From Allorhizobium borbori (GTDB lineage: Bacteria; Pseudomonadota; Alphaproteobacteria; Rhizobiales; Rhizobiaceae): DNA of 64,000 bases. The stretch covers positions 42,905 through 106,904 of the forward strand of contig NZ_JACIDU010000018.1 in NCBI RefSeq assembly GCF_014196535.1, written 5' to 3'. The notes under the pieces are model-generated. The model saw nothing but the letters and a program-made list of their open reading frames with translations. It searched no databases and was not told where the DNA came from. This document shows, one piece after another, positions 19,101-26,793 of this stretch; the first letter of the stretch is position 1; each line of letters opens with the position of its first letter. The translations under genes and the position numbers were made by a program.

Positions 19101-19275
19101 TACGCTCAGGAACGAGCAGGATGCGCTCTGGGGTGGGCTCGGTCTCGGGGGAACCTACAATTGGGGAAATGACAAGTATGCCGTTTATGGCGAGGCTATG
19201 CTCGATACAAGTCTAGCCCGGTTCGGAGAAAGCTATACCCTGAATGGGAAAGTCGGTCTCAATGTCAAATTCTAG
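16135..19275 (+). CDS. Autotransporter with pertactin-like passenger end
   Basis: This protein of about 1,046 residues starts at ATG 16135 behind a GAGGAG seven bases upstream. The first 60 or so residues form an unusually long hydrophilic extension before a signal segment ending PALAQ. The passenger has T5SS/PEP-CTERM-type repeats (VTGSGSSW, GGxGTLNILDGGKV). One beta-strand repeat (LTKDGAGTLTLTGENTYTGGTTITEGTL) and a pertactin-like junction (DGSFTLAGDYTFEGD ... DGDWYLRSF) follow. The beta-barrel takes up about the last 270 residues and ends NVKF. It shares repeat type with the autotransporter at 1206 but is not a simple copy. The probable role is surface adhesion; no protease site was seen. 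Confidence 0.88.
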   Translation: MRKFQDSVHDPEVTPVDPNHGGFPHTLPIPAAYTRLLSSSASMRVRPEGEPLVRWYHLHLPRVVLLGCLMAGATYPALAQTVWTGASGNDDWFDAGNWDTSTVPDASTSVDVTTGNAVISGNAAEGDYINIQPGGTLTVTGTGSTFTTTETRTTDGTLTIEDGGLVTNSSGVVGGVATVSGADAGGNASTWINNDYFAVGDGGAGTLNILDGGKVVVNTDAFLGQSFHADALVSGVGSSWENTGRLTINNGRLRIEGGGSVSNSLGLVGSSDTGDVIVTGLGSTWSNAGQLTVGSYAAGTMRVENGATVTSNQGYVGASAGISGSVTVTGSGSSWQVTDFNLTLGNYGLGEMTIEDGARVFANTGVWLGISTTDATGTLNIDGTPGARGVLETRGFRGGLGTADVTLDGGIVRAIADNAWFFSSYGTQQVALGAGGGTFDTNGHDIGIAPVIAGAGGLTKDGAGTLTLTGENTYTGGTTITEGTLQLGDGGTTGSILGDVTDNGILAFNRSDVVTFDGTIAGTGGVSQIGTGKTILSTDNSSLTGISQVQNGILSVNGILGGSMDVRGGRLQGTGQVGDTANFAGGVIAPGNSIGTLTVSGNYIGNGGTLEIETELGDDSSATDKLVVTGDTSGNTNVQVINVGGVGAQTIEGIKIIDVAGASDGSFTLAGDYTFEGDPAVVAGAYAYRLYQGGVSTPTDGDWYLRSFLLDSDPPTTPLYQPGAPVYEVYAEVLQSFNALDTLQQRLGNRAWSDSAVAATTPSGDDAGSGLWGRIVGSHASIDSKSSTTAASYDADLWQLQAGVDGRFYSGDAGDLIGGISARYGTVSADVSSVFGDGSIRSTGYGLGGSMTWYGKTGFYVDAQANTTWYDSNLSSSTSGTRLVSGNDGFGYSLGLEAGQRIALVPNWSVTPQAQLTYSSIDYDDFTDVFGSAVSLADARQLKGRLGISSDYEEGWTDASGQTSSIHAYGIANLYYDFRAHSNVRLAGVTLRNEQDALWGGLGLGGTYNWGNDKYAVYGEAMLDTSLARFGESYTLNGKVGLNVKF

Positions 19276-19286
19276 GGGCGAGAATG

Positions 19287-19311
19287 GCTCAGGAGACGAT
19301 ATCTCCTGAGC
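19287..19311 (+). terminator. Hairpin after the second autotransporter
   Basis: A 10-bp perfect stem (GCTCAGGAGA/TCTCCTGAGC) with a five-base loop sits 11 bases after the stop codon. No T-tract follows, so it may stabilise the 3' end rather than terminate alone. Confidence 0.4.
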
Positions 19312-19375
19312 GCACCCTTGAAGGCTGCCCGGTTCCTCTGGCCGTGGCGTTTCATGAAATCTGGCAGGCTTGCAC

Positions 19376-20596
19376 CTATCCTGCTTCATGGGAGCGGAAT
19401 GCACTTTGGCGGTTGGCGAAGACCACAAGCGCGCAGGGCATAAGGAGCGCAAGGGCGGCAGGTGAAAAACTTGCGACGCCACTGTGTTCAAGCAATACGC
19501 CGCCGATGATGCCGCCACCCGCGATCGCCAGATTCCATACCGTCACCAGCAGCGACTGGGCCACATCCGTTTGACGTGGCGCTGCGCGGGCCGCCGCAGT
19601 CTGGAAAATGGTTGCCGCGCCGCCGAAAGATAGCCCCCACAACAGAACAGCCAGATAAATCGCAGCAGGGTCTCCCGGCCACAGCCCCCACACGAGGACT
19701 GCACCGATGAAGGTGACGCAGTTGGTAAATGCCAGCGCCCAGATGTGCCGGTCAATCAAGATCCCGGCAATACAGATGCCGGCCAGGGCGCTGCAACCGA
19801 ACACGAGCAAGACGACATCGGTGACTGTACTCATCTCCGCCGGGTGAAGAAGAGGGCGGATATACGTGTAAAGAATGTTGTGGGCGAGAACGAATGTCAG
19901 CGTGACAAAGAGGATCGATCTGATCGTGGGGCGCTTGGCGATGGCGAGGAACGACGTCTTTTGCGACGGAACCTGTCCGGGGAAATCCGGTAATCTTGCC
20001 CATATCCAGACCGTGAGCAGCAGGGCCATGACGCTCATGATTGCAAAGCAGGCCCTCCATCCGATTGTTGTTCCAAGGAAGGTTGCGGCGGGAACCCCGA
20101 TCGAAAGCGCCAGTGGTGTGCCCGCCATGGCGACCGCGATTGCCCGGCCTTTCTGTTTATCGGGCACCATGCGGGCGGCATAGCCCGCCAGTAACGCCCA
20201 TAGAAGTCCGGCCGAAACGCCGGCGGCCAGCCGTGCCACCATCGTCAGCGCGTAAAACGGCGACAAGGCGGTAATGAGGTTTGCGATGGCGAAGCCGGCA
20301 AGGGCTGACGCGAGCAGGGGGCGCCGGCGCATGCCCTGCGTTGCCTGGACAAGGGGAATGGCCGCCAGGAACGAGCCGATCGCGTAGATGGTGACCATTT
20401 GGCCGGCTGCGGCCGTGGACACGGTGAGATCGGCGCCGATCTGCGTCAGCAGTCCGGCGGGAAGCGCTTCGGTCAGGATTGTGACGAAGCCGCAAAGGGC
20501 GAGCGCAATCAACGCCGGCAGAGGAAATCCTCCACCGCCGGCTCGATGCGGGCCCGACAGATCGTGTCGCGAATGAAGCCCGGTCATTGCGATCAT
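19376..20596 (-). CDS. MFS transporter, DHA1 (AraJ/YdhP-like) family
   Basis: This 406-residue inner-membrane protein has about twelve hydrophobic segments. The N-terminal region (FVTILTEALPAGLLTQIGADLTVSTAAAGQMVTIYAIG) is typical of DHA1 drug or sugar exporters. ATG 20596 overlaps the stop of the ABM gene (ATGA), so the two are coupled; ATG 20587 is an alternative start. With the divergent LysR regulator it forms a small efflux unit. The substrate is unknown. Confidence 0.85.
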   Translation of the reverse strand: MIAMTGLHSRHDLSGPHRAGGGGFPLPALIALALCGFVTILTEALPAGLLTQIGADLTVSTAAAGQMVTIYAIGSFLAAIPLVQATQGMRRRPLLASALAGFAIANLITALSPFYALTMVARLAAGVSAGLLWALLAGYAARMVPDKQKGRAIAVAMAGTPLALSIGVPAATFLGTTIGWRACFAIMSVMALLLTVWIWARLPDFPGQVPSQKTSFLAIAKRPTIRSILFVTLTFVLAHNILYTYIRPLLHPAEMSTVTDVVLLVFGCSALAGICIAGILIDRHIWALAFTNCVTFIGAVLVWGLWPGDPAAIYLAVLLWGLSFGGAATIFQTAAARAAPRQTDVAQSLLVTVWNLAIAGGGIIGGVLLEHSGVASFSPAALALLMPCALVVFANRQSAFRSHEAG

Positions 20597-20949
20597 TCAG
20601 CTTTCTTCAGCTTGGGAAGAACGAGATCGTCGACCGAATAGGTGTGGAATTCGCTTCTGGAGACCGTATCCAGTCGCTTGAACTTTTCGACGAAAACGGG
20701 ATCGGAGAAAAACTCGTCGACATTGCCGGCACCCTGGATCGCCTCGATATTCACGACGGTGAGACCATCGGTGCTCTTGGCGAGATTGCTCCATAGAAAT
20801 CCCTCTTTCCGTTCGGCCACGTAGTGCACCACATCCTGAATGTTCTCAAAGGCTTCCTGCTGCTTGCCCGGATGGGCGTGGATGACATTGACGATGAAGG
20901 TGGTTGCTGCGGGGGCGCTGGCGAAGGCGGCGAGAGGAAGGGATGTCAT
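20593..20949 (-). CDS. Antibiotic biosynthesis monooxygenase (ABM) domain protein
   Basis: This 118-residue protein carries a single ABM-type ferredoxin-like barrel (TFIVNVIHAHPGKQQEAFENIQDVVHYVAERKEGFLWSNLAKS). Small members act as cofactor-free quinol-type monooxygenases or as binding proteins. ATG 20949 is supported by GGAG upstream. It is the first gene of the ABM-MFS operon, divergent from LysR; the arrangement suggests modification and export of a quinone-like or electrophilic compound, but that is inference. Confidence 0.75.
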   Translation of the reverse strand: MTSLPLAAFASAPAATTFIVNVIHAHPGKQQEAFENIQDVVHYVAERKEGFLWSNLAKSTDGLTVVNIEAIQGAGNVDEFFSDPVFVEKFKRLDTVSRSEFHTYSVDDLVLPKLKKAE

Positions 20950-21005
20950 TTCGGTCTCCTTTGATCTGCATGGCGACAATCGGCATGCAGGCTCTGGATA
21001 ACCGG

Positions 21006-21018
21006 CCGCAAATAGCGG
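21006..21018. promoter_or_regulatory. Dyad in the LysR/ABM intergenic region
   Basis: CCGC-N5-GCGG lies between the divergent starts, and the hexamer GGATAA occurs three times around it. Both features fit a LysR-type control site. Confidence 0.35.
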
Positions 21019-21073
21019 ATAAATGAGCGGTAAAGCTCAACATATCGGATAAAAATTCCGGAATAAGGTGTAC

Positions 21074-21961
21074 ATGGACAAGCTGGGAACCCTCGGAATT
21101 TTCATCCAGGTCGCGGAGGCCGGCAGTTTCGTTGCGGCGGGACATCGCCTGGGCATTTCGGGATCGGCCGTGGGAAAGGCCATCGCCCGGCTGGAGGAGG
21201 ACCTCGGCGTACGGTTGTTCAATCGCTCGACCCGAAGCATGGCGTTGACAGAGGACGGCAGCTTTTTTCTCGACACCTGCCGCAGAATTCAGACAGAGTT
21301 CGAGGAGGCGCAGGCGAGACTATCGCGATCGCAGGCCGTTCCACGCGGGCAGTTGCGCGTCAGCCTGCCGCTCGCCGGCATGTTGCTGATGCCGACGATT
21401 TCTGCCTTTATGCGCGCTTATCCCGAGATCAACGTGGACCTCGATTTCACCGATCGTCTCGTCGACGTGATCGAGGAAGGGTTCGATGCGGTCATTCGAA
21501 CCGGCGATGTCAAAGACACACGCCTGATGAGCCGAAAGCTTGGAACGTTCCGGCATGTCATCGTCGCCTCGCCCGCCTATCTGGCCGAGCATGGGTATCC
21601 GGTCGTACCGGAGGATCTTCTCCAGCACCGTTGCATGCATCATCGTTTCGCCAATTCCGGCAAGTTGGAGCCCTGGCCGCTGGTGCGGGAAGGGCGTGAA
21701 ATCCGGCTCGATCTTCCGGTGACGACAGTGACGAGCACGCTTGAGCCGCTCGTCTACCTCGCCGAACGCGCCTTCGGCATCACCTGCCTTCCCCCCTTTG
21801 CCGCGGTTCAGGAAGTTGCCGAAGGCAAACTCGTTTCTCTCCTCGACAAATATATCGCCGGTACCGGCACGTTCCGGGCTCTATGGCCGACGAGCCGATA
21901 CCTCTCCCCGAAAGTGAGACATTTCGTGGATTACATGGCGGCCCATCTTTTCAAGTCGTGA
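21074..21961 (+). CDS. LysR family transcriptional regulator
   Basis: This protein of about 295 residues has an N-terminal LysR winged helix (LGTLGIFIQVAEAGSFVAAGHRLGISGSAVGKAIARLEEDLGVRLFNRSTRSM) and a substrate-binding-protein-like effector domain (QLRVSLPLAGMLLMP). ATG 21074, with AAGG five bases upstream, is preferred over GTG 21068. It is divergent from the ABM-MFS operon, which it most likely regulates. The subfamily is the LysR group often beside oxidoreductases and MFS pumps. Confidence 0.88.
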   Translation: MDKLGTLGIFIQVAEAGSFVAAGHRLGISGSAVGKAIARLEEDLGVRLFNRSTRSMALTEDGSFFLDTCRRIQTEFEEAQARLSRSQAVPRGQLRVSLPLAGMLLMPTISAFMRAYPEINVDLDFTDRLVDVIEEGFDAVIRTGDVKDTRLMSRKLGTFRHVIVASPAYLAEHGYPVVPEDLLQHRCMHHRFANSGKLEPWPLVREGREIRLDLPVTTVTSTLEPLVYLAERAFGITCLPPFAAVQEVAEGKLVSLLDKYIAGTGTFRALWPTSRYLSPKVRHFVDYMAAHLFKS

Positions 21962-22002
21962 GACAGCACCCGCACCTCCAGCACACAAGGCTTGGGGGCG
22001 GT

Positions 22003-22020
22003 CTACCCACTTCCGGGTAG
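22003..22020. promoter_or_regulatory. Dyad upstream of the second TRAP operon
   Basis: CTACCC-N6-GGGTAG is a perfect six-base inverted repeat 130 bp before the first TRAP gene and 40 bp after lysR. It could be an operator or part of a weak terminator; no T-tract follows. Confidence 0.3.
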
Positions 22021-22152
22021 GTTCACGCAAATCGCCTGGGCTGCGGCCTTGAGCAATGGCGCTCGGGCGCTATCCTCCCGCCATCAATGAACCGCACGCT
22101 GCATCCGCGCATTGAGGAGTGCCGCAGCGAAGGGCTCGAATGGAGGGACACC

Positions 22153-22701
22153 ATGCCATTTTTGCTGGCGCTTTCACGCGCCATTGATGCTCTCAGTGCA
22201 ATCGTCGGCAAGGCGATTTCCTGGCTTCTGCTTGCCGCGATCGTGATCAGCGCGCTCAACGCCATTTCCCGCAAGGTTTTTTCCGTCAGCTCCAATGCCT
22301 GGCTGGAATCGCAATGGTACCTGTTTTCCGCAGTCTTCCTGATTGCGGCGGGCTATACGCTGCTCGCCAACGAGCACGTGAAGGTCGATCTGATCTACGG
22401 CAAGCTGCCGCGCAAGGGTCAGATCATCGTCGATATCTTCGGCACGATCTTCTTTCTCATGCCCTTCTGCCTCGTCACCGTCTACCTGTCCTGGCCGGTG
22501 TTCCTGCAGAAGTTCGCTTCCGGTGAAGTCTCGAACAACACCGGCGGCCTGCTGCAATGGCCGGCCTGGCTCTTGATCCCGATCGGCTTCGGTCTTCTGG
22601 CCTTGCAGGGCGTGTCCGAACTCATCAAGCGCATCGCGATTCTGCGCGGGGATATTCCCGATCCGGTGGCGGAAGCCGACGCCGAAGCCGCGGCGCTGTG
22701 A
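22153..22701 (+). CDS. TRAP transporter small permease (TakQ/DctQ type)
   Basis: This 182-residue protein has four hydrophobic helices (ISWLLLAAIVISALNAIS, WYLFSAVFLIAAGYTLL and two more) and the DctQ pattern NEHVKVDLIYGKLP. ATG 22153 follows GGAGGGACACC; earlier in-frame starts lack such a site. It begins a Q-M-P operon, an order unlike the P-Q-M order at 11984. Confidence 0.87.
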   Translation: MPFLLALSRAIDALSAIVGKAISWLLLAAIVISALNAISRKVFSVSSNAWLESQWYLFSAVFLIAAGYTLLANEHVKVDLIYGKLPRKGQIIVDIFGTIFFLMPFCLVTVYLSWPVFLQKFASGEVSNNTGGLLQWPAWLLIPIGFGLLALQGVSELIKRIAILRGDIPDPVAEADAEAAAL

Positions 22702-22714
22702 GGGGGATGACACC

Positions 22715-24301
22715 ATGACCGCATTTTTCGCTGAAAACCTCGCGCCGATCATGTTCGCGGCGCTGATCATCATTCTTCTGATCGGCTATCCCGTTGCCTT
22801 TGCATTGTCTTTCGTCGGTTTCGTCTTCGGCTTCATCGGCATCGAACTCGGCCTTCTGCCGGCTACGCTGTTCCAGGCCATTCCCGACCGCATTTTCGGG
22901 CAGATGTCGAACGAGACGCTGCTGGCCATTCCCTTCTTCACATTCATGGGGCTCATTCTCGAAAAGAGTGGCATGGCGGAAGATCTGCTCGACACGATCG
23001 GCCAGCTTTTCGGCCCGGTGCGCGGCGGCATTGCCTTTGCGGTGATCTTCGTCGGCGCCATTCTCGCAGCCACCACCGGCGTCGTTGCGGCCTCGGTCAT
23101 CTCGATGGGCCTCATCTCGCTGCCGATCATGCTGCGCTATGGCTATGACCGCAAGATCGCGGCCGGCACCATCGCGGCGTCTGGCACGCTCGCCCAGATC
23201 ATTCCGCCAAGCCTCGTTCTCATCGTTCTTGCCGACCAGCTCGGTCGCTCGGTGGGCGATATGTACAAGGGCGCGCTAGTGCCCGGCCTGATGCTCGTGA
23301 CCGTCTATTCGCTCTTCATCATCGGCACGTCGATCCTCAGCCCCCACAAGGTGCCGGCCCTGCCGCCGGAAGCGCGCACGCTGCGCGGCAGCAAGCTGCT
23401 GCTCAAGGTCGTCACCTCGCTGGTGCCGCCGCTTGTGCTGATCTTCCTCGTGCTCGGCACGATCTTCATCGGCCTTGCCACGCCCACGGAAGGCGGCGCG
23501 ATGGGGGCTGTCGGCGCCATGCTGCTGGCCGCCGCCAACGGCAAGCTGAAGCTCGGCCTTGTTAAGCAGTCGCTTTACTCCACGGCCAAGCTTTCCGCCT
23601 TCGTGCTGTTCATCCTGCTCGGCGCGCGCATCTTCTCGCTCACCTTCTATGGCGTGAACGGCCATGTCTGGGTCGAGCACCTGATGACCTCCATTCCCGG
23701 TGGTGAAATCGGCTTCCTGATCGTCGCCAACCTGCTGGTTTTCTTCCTGGCCTTCTTCCTCGATTATTTCGAGCTGGCCTTCATCATCATCCCGCTGCTC
23801 GCCCCGGTGGCCGATGCGCTCGGCATCGACCTCATCTGGTTCGGCGTGATGCTGGCGATCAACATGCAGACCTCGTTCATGCATCCGCCCTTCGGTTTCT
23901 CGCTGTTCTTCCTGCGCTCGGTGGCGCCGACCCGTGCCTACAAGGACCGGGTCACAGGCCAGACCATCCAGCCGGTCACATCGACGCAGATCTATCTGGG
24001 CGCCATTCCCTACCTGCTCATCCAGCTTGCCATGGTCGTCGTCGTGATCACCTTCCCCGGCCTCGTCATGCACTACAAGTCCGGCCACAAGGTTGCTGAC
24101 CCTGCGAATCTGCACATCAACGTGCCGATGCCGGGTGCTGGCGGCGGCGCCGACCCGTTTGCCAATCCCTTTGCAACACCTGGCGGCGGTGCCCCCGCCT
24201 TCGGCGCGCCACCGGCCCCGGGGGCTGCCCCCGAAACGCCTGCCGCGCCCTCGTTCGGCGCGCCCGCACCGTCCTTCGGGGCGCCGGCGAAGCAACCCTG
24301 A
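22715..24301 (+). CDS. TRAP transporter large permease with Gly/Pro/Ala tail
   Basis: This 528-residue DctM-family permease is of the longer TakM type used with TakP-like receptors for 2-oxo acids and related compounds. The membrane core (NETLLAIPFFTFMGLILEKSGMAEDLLDTIG, GTLAQIIPPSLVLIVLADQLG) runs to about residue 465. The last 50 or so residues are low-complexity, rich in Gly, Pro, Ala and Phe, with the repeat SFGAPA. That tail is absent from most family members. The gene starts 13 bases after its partner. Confidence 0.9.
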   Translation: MTAFFAENLAPIMFAALIIILLIGYPVAFALSFVGFVFGFIGIELGLLPATLFQAIPDRIFGQMSNETLLAIPFFTFMGLILEKSGMAEDLLDTIGQLFGPVRGGIAFAVIFVGAILAATTGVVAASVISMGLISLPIMLRYGYDRKIAAGTIAASGTLAQIIPPSLVLIVLADQLGRSVGDMYKGALVPGLMLVTVYSLFIIGTSILSPHKVPALPPEARTLRGSKLLLKVVTSLVPPLVLIFLVLGTIFIGLATPTEGGAMGAVGAMLLAAANGKLKLGLVKQSLYSTAKLSAFVLFILLGARIFSLTFYGVNGHVWVEHLMTSIPGGEIGFLIVANLLVFFLAFFLDYFELAFIIIPLLAPVADALGIDLIWFGVMLAINMQTSFMHPPFGFSLFFLRSVAPTRAYKDRVTGQTIQPVTSTQIYLGAIPYLLIQLAMVVVVITFPGLVMHYKSGHKVADPANLHINVPMPGAGGGADPFANPFATPGGGAPAFGAPPAPGAAPETPAAPSFGAPAPSFGAPAKQP

Positions 24302-24386
24302 TCCGAATTCCGGCCTCTCCTTCGAGGGGAGGGGCCGGCCATCTCCGGATGTCATGTCCGGTATTTCTCAAAGGAGGAGGAAACCT

Positions 24387-25505
24387 ATGAGCAACAGCAT
24401 GGACCGCAGACGCTTCCTGTCCGGCGGCGCAATGGCCGGCGCGGCGGCTGCGGCATCGGCCGCAACACTGGCCACCCCGGCGCTTGCGCAGTCGTCGCCG
24501 AATATCCGCTGGCGTCTGACGTCAGGCTTCCCGAACAACCTCGACACCATCTATGGCGGTGCCGTGGTCATGGCGAACGCGGTGAAGGCCATCACCGGCG
24601 GCAAGTTCGAAATCCAGGTATTTCAGGCCGGTGAACTCGTGCCCGGCGGTCAGGCCATTGACGCGGTGAAGAACAACACCGTCGAAATCGCCCACACGTG
24701 CGGCTACTATTTCACGGGCAAGGATCCGACCTTCGCCATCGGCTCCACCATTCCCTTCGGCCTCAATGCCCGCCAGCAGAACGCCTGGCTCTATCACGGC
24801 GGCGGTAACGAAGCCTATGACGCCTTCCTTTCGGATTACGGCGTGATCGGCAAGCCGGGCGGCGCCACGGGCACGCAGATGGGTGGCTGGTATCGCAAGG
24901 AAATCAAGAGCGTCGAAGACCTCAAGGGCCTGAAAATGCGTATCGCCGGCGTTGCCGGTCAGGTCATGGCCAAGCTCGGCGCCGTGCCGCAGCAGCTTCC
25001 GGGCGGCGACATCTATCCGGCGCTCGAACGCGGCACCATCGATGCCGCCGAATGGGTCGGCCCCTATGACGACGAAAAGCTCGGCTTCTACCAGATTGCG
25101 CCCTATTATTACTATCCGGCCTTCTGGGAAGGTGGCCTCACCATCCACTTCTTCATCAACAAGGACCAGTACGCCGCCCTTCCGGACGAGTACAAGGCCG
25201 CGCTCGATACCGCCTGCAAGGCAGCCAACATCAACATGCAGGCACTGTACGACGTGAAGAACAAGGATGCGATCCGTTCGCTCGTGTCCAAGGGCACTCA
25301 GCTTCGCCCGATGCCGCGCGATGTGCTGGATGCAGCCTACAAGGCGACCTTCGAGCTCTACGACGAGTACAGCCAGAAGTATCCTGCCTGGGCAAAGATC
25401 TATCCCGGCTGGAAGAAGTTCCGCGACGAGAGCTACGAATGGTTCCGTGTCGCTGAATACACCTTCGATAGCTACGGCTATGCCATGCAGGCCGCCGGCA
25501 AGTAA
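24387..25505 (+). CDS. TRAP solute-binding protein, TakP type, with Tat signal
   Basis: This 372-residue receptor starts at ATG 24387 after a near-perfect AAGGAGGAGG. The leader has a twin-arginine motif (D-R-R-R-F-L, residues 6-11) before a long Ala-rich segment ending ALAQ, so it is probably exported folded by the Tat pathway. The family block DAAEWVGPYDDEKLGF and the GLKMRIAGVAGQVMAKLGA segment match TakP-like 2-oxoacid receptors. It is the last gene of the operon and is followed by a strong terminator. The ligand is probably a 2-oxo or related carboxylic acid; that is inferred from the family. Confidence 0.9.
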   Translation: MSNSMDRRRFLSGGAMAGAAAAASAATLATPALAQSSPNIRWRLTSGFPNNLDTIYGGAVVMANAVKAITGGKFEIQVFQAGELVPGGQAIDAVKNNTVEIAHTCGYYFTGKDPTFAIGSTIPFGLNARQQNAWLYHGGGNEAYDAFLSDYGVIGKPGGATGTQMGGWYRKEIKSVEDLKGLKMRIAGVAGQVMAKLGAVPQQLPGGDIYPALERGTIDAAEWVGPYDDEKLGFYQIAPYYYYPAFWEGGLTIHFFINKDQYAALPDEYKAALDTACKAANINMQALYDVKNKDAIRSLVSKGTQLRPMPRDVLDAAYKATFELYDEYSQKYPAWAKIYPGWKKFRDESYEWFRVAEYTFDSYGYAMQAAGK

Positions 25506-25535
25506 GCAGACCGTCGCCGGAAATACGAGTGATAG

Positions 25536-25568
25536 CCCCCGAATGCAGCCATTCGGGGGTTTCATTTT
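25536..25568 (+). terminator. Rho-independent terminator after the TRAP operon
   Basis: A 10-bp perfect stem (CCCCCGAATG/CATTCGGGGG) with the loop CAGC is followed by TTTCATTTT. It separates the TRAP operon from the corA leader region. Confidence 0.85.
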
Positions 25569-25667
25569 GACAGGATCGAATGGATGCAGAATCTGCTTGA
25601 CCTGAAACGGAGACAGGCGCATGTGCGTCGCGCGCGCTTCTGCGTGAATTTCAAAGGAACCGTAAAG

Positions 25668-25721
25668 ATGGACCCCGACAGTCGAAGTTTTCGACCGCTG
25701 TCTGCCGCCCTGTCCGGTTAA
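25668..25721 (+). CDS. Putative 17-residue leader peptide upstream of corA
   Basis: This short ORF encodes MDPDSRSFRPLSAALSG. It has its own ribosome-binding site (AAGGA, nine bases upstream) and ends 52 bases before the corA start. The N-terminus mixes acidic residues with proline (D-P-D), as in the Salmonella Mg-sensing leader peptide MgtL, which also has 17 residues. I see no other role for it. The regulatory reading rests on position, the ribosome-binding site, composition and the adjacent hairpin. The sequence is too short to prove coding. Confidence 0.5.
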   Translation: MDPDSRSFRPLSAALSG

Positions 25722-25735
25722 GGGATGATCCATCC

Positions 25736-25768
25736 TGCTCCGGGCGGGCCATAAGCCCAAAAGGAGCA
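25736..25768 (+). promoter_or_regulatory. Hairpin masking the corA ribosome-binding site
   Basis: TGCTCC (25736-25741) pairs with GGAGCA (25763-25768), which contains the corA GGAG. Inside it, GGGC can pair with GCCC (25755-25758). The structure lies 14 bases after the leader stop codon, so ribosome occupancy of the leader could change whether the site is exposed. Confidence 0.45.
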
Positions 25769-25773
25769 TACCC

Positions 25774-26769
25774 ATGCTGCGCATGTTCGTTCGCGAGACG
25801 GATCGTCTTGTCCTGCGTGAAAACCTGCCGGAAACGCTGGCCGAAGCCGTAAACCCGGTGATCTGGTACGACCTGCTGAACCCGACGCCGGACGAAGCCC
25901 GGCAGGTCGAGGTCGCACTTGGCCTTTCCGTTCCCACCCGCGACGAGATGGAGGAGATCGAGCTTTCGGCCCGCCTCTATCAGGAAAACGGCGCGAACTT
26001 CATGACGCTGACTGCCCTCATCGTCACTGACGGCGGCGAGCCCGGCAAAACGCCGATCACCTTCATCCTCAAGGACAAGGTTCTCGTAACCGTGCGCTAT
26101 GCGGTGGCGCGGCCCTTCGATCTTTTCGTGGCACGCGCCCGCCATGCCGGTAACGGCCAGATCTACAGCAGCGGTGAGCCGATCATGCTTGGTCTCATCG
26201 AAGCGCTGACCGATCGGCTGGCCGATATTCTGGAGCGCGTGGGCAACGAGATCGACGTGATTTCGCGCAGCGTGTTTCGCGGGCAGAGCAGCAGCGCCCA
26301 GAAGAAGACCAATGACCTCCAGTCGCTGATCGAGCAACTTGGACAGAAGGGTGATTTCCTTGGCGGCGTTCGCGAAAGCATGGTCTCCATCTCACGCCTT
26401 GTGACCTATCACGGCGCGCTGGAAGGGCCGGGCCGCAAGCCGACGAAGGAATCGCGCCAGATGGTGAAGCTTCTGCAGCGCGATGCGGTTTCGCTTGGCG
26501 ATCACGCCACGTTCCTGTCCGGCAAGGTCAACTTCCTGCTCGATGCGACGCTCGGACTGATCAACCTGGAACAGAACCAGATCATCAAGATCTTCACCGT
26601 CGCCTCAGTCGTTTTCTTGCCGCCGACGCTGGTTGCATCGGTCTACGGCATGAACTTCGAGGCCATGCCGGAACTGCAATGGCATCTTGGTTATCCCTGG
26701 GCTGTCCTGCTGATGATCGCCTCGGCCGCCCTGCCGTTCTACTTTTTCAAGCGCCGCGGCTGGCTCTGA
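25774..26769 (+). CDS. corA: CorA-type magnesium/divalent cation channel
   Basis: This 331-residue protein is a CorA/MIT family Mg2+ channel. A cytoplasmic N-terminal domain leads into a long helical stalk, then two C-terminal helices. The selectivity motif is at residues 291-294 (YGMN), and the protein ends with the basic tail KRRGWL. GGAG lies seven bases before ATG 25774 but can be masked by a hairpin. The gene follows a leader ORF, so expression probably responds to Mg2+ or translation state. It stands alone after a terminator. Confidence 0.92.
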   Translation: MLRMFVRETDRLVLRENLPETLAEAVNPVIWYDLLNPTPDEARQVEVALGLSVPTRDEMEEIELSARLYQENGANFMTLTALIVTDGGEPGKTPITFILKDKVLVTVRYAVARPFDLFVARARHAGNGQIYSSGEPIMLGLIEALTDRLADILERVGNEIDVISRSVFRGQSSSAQKKTNDLQSLIEQLGQKGDFLGGVRESMVSISRLVTYHGALEGPGRKPTKESRQMVKLLQRDAVSLGDHATFLSGKVNFLLDATLGLINLEQNQIIKIFTVASVVFLPPTLVASVYGMNFEAMPELQWHLGYPWAVLLMIASAALPFYFFKRRGWL

Positions 26770-26793
26770 AAGCGCGGCGCTTGTTCGCGGCAC

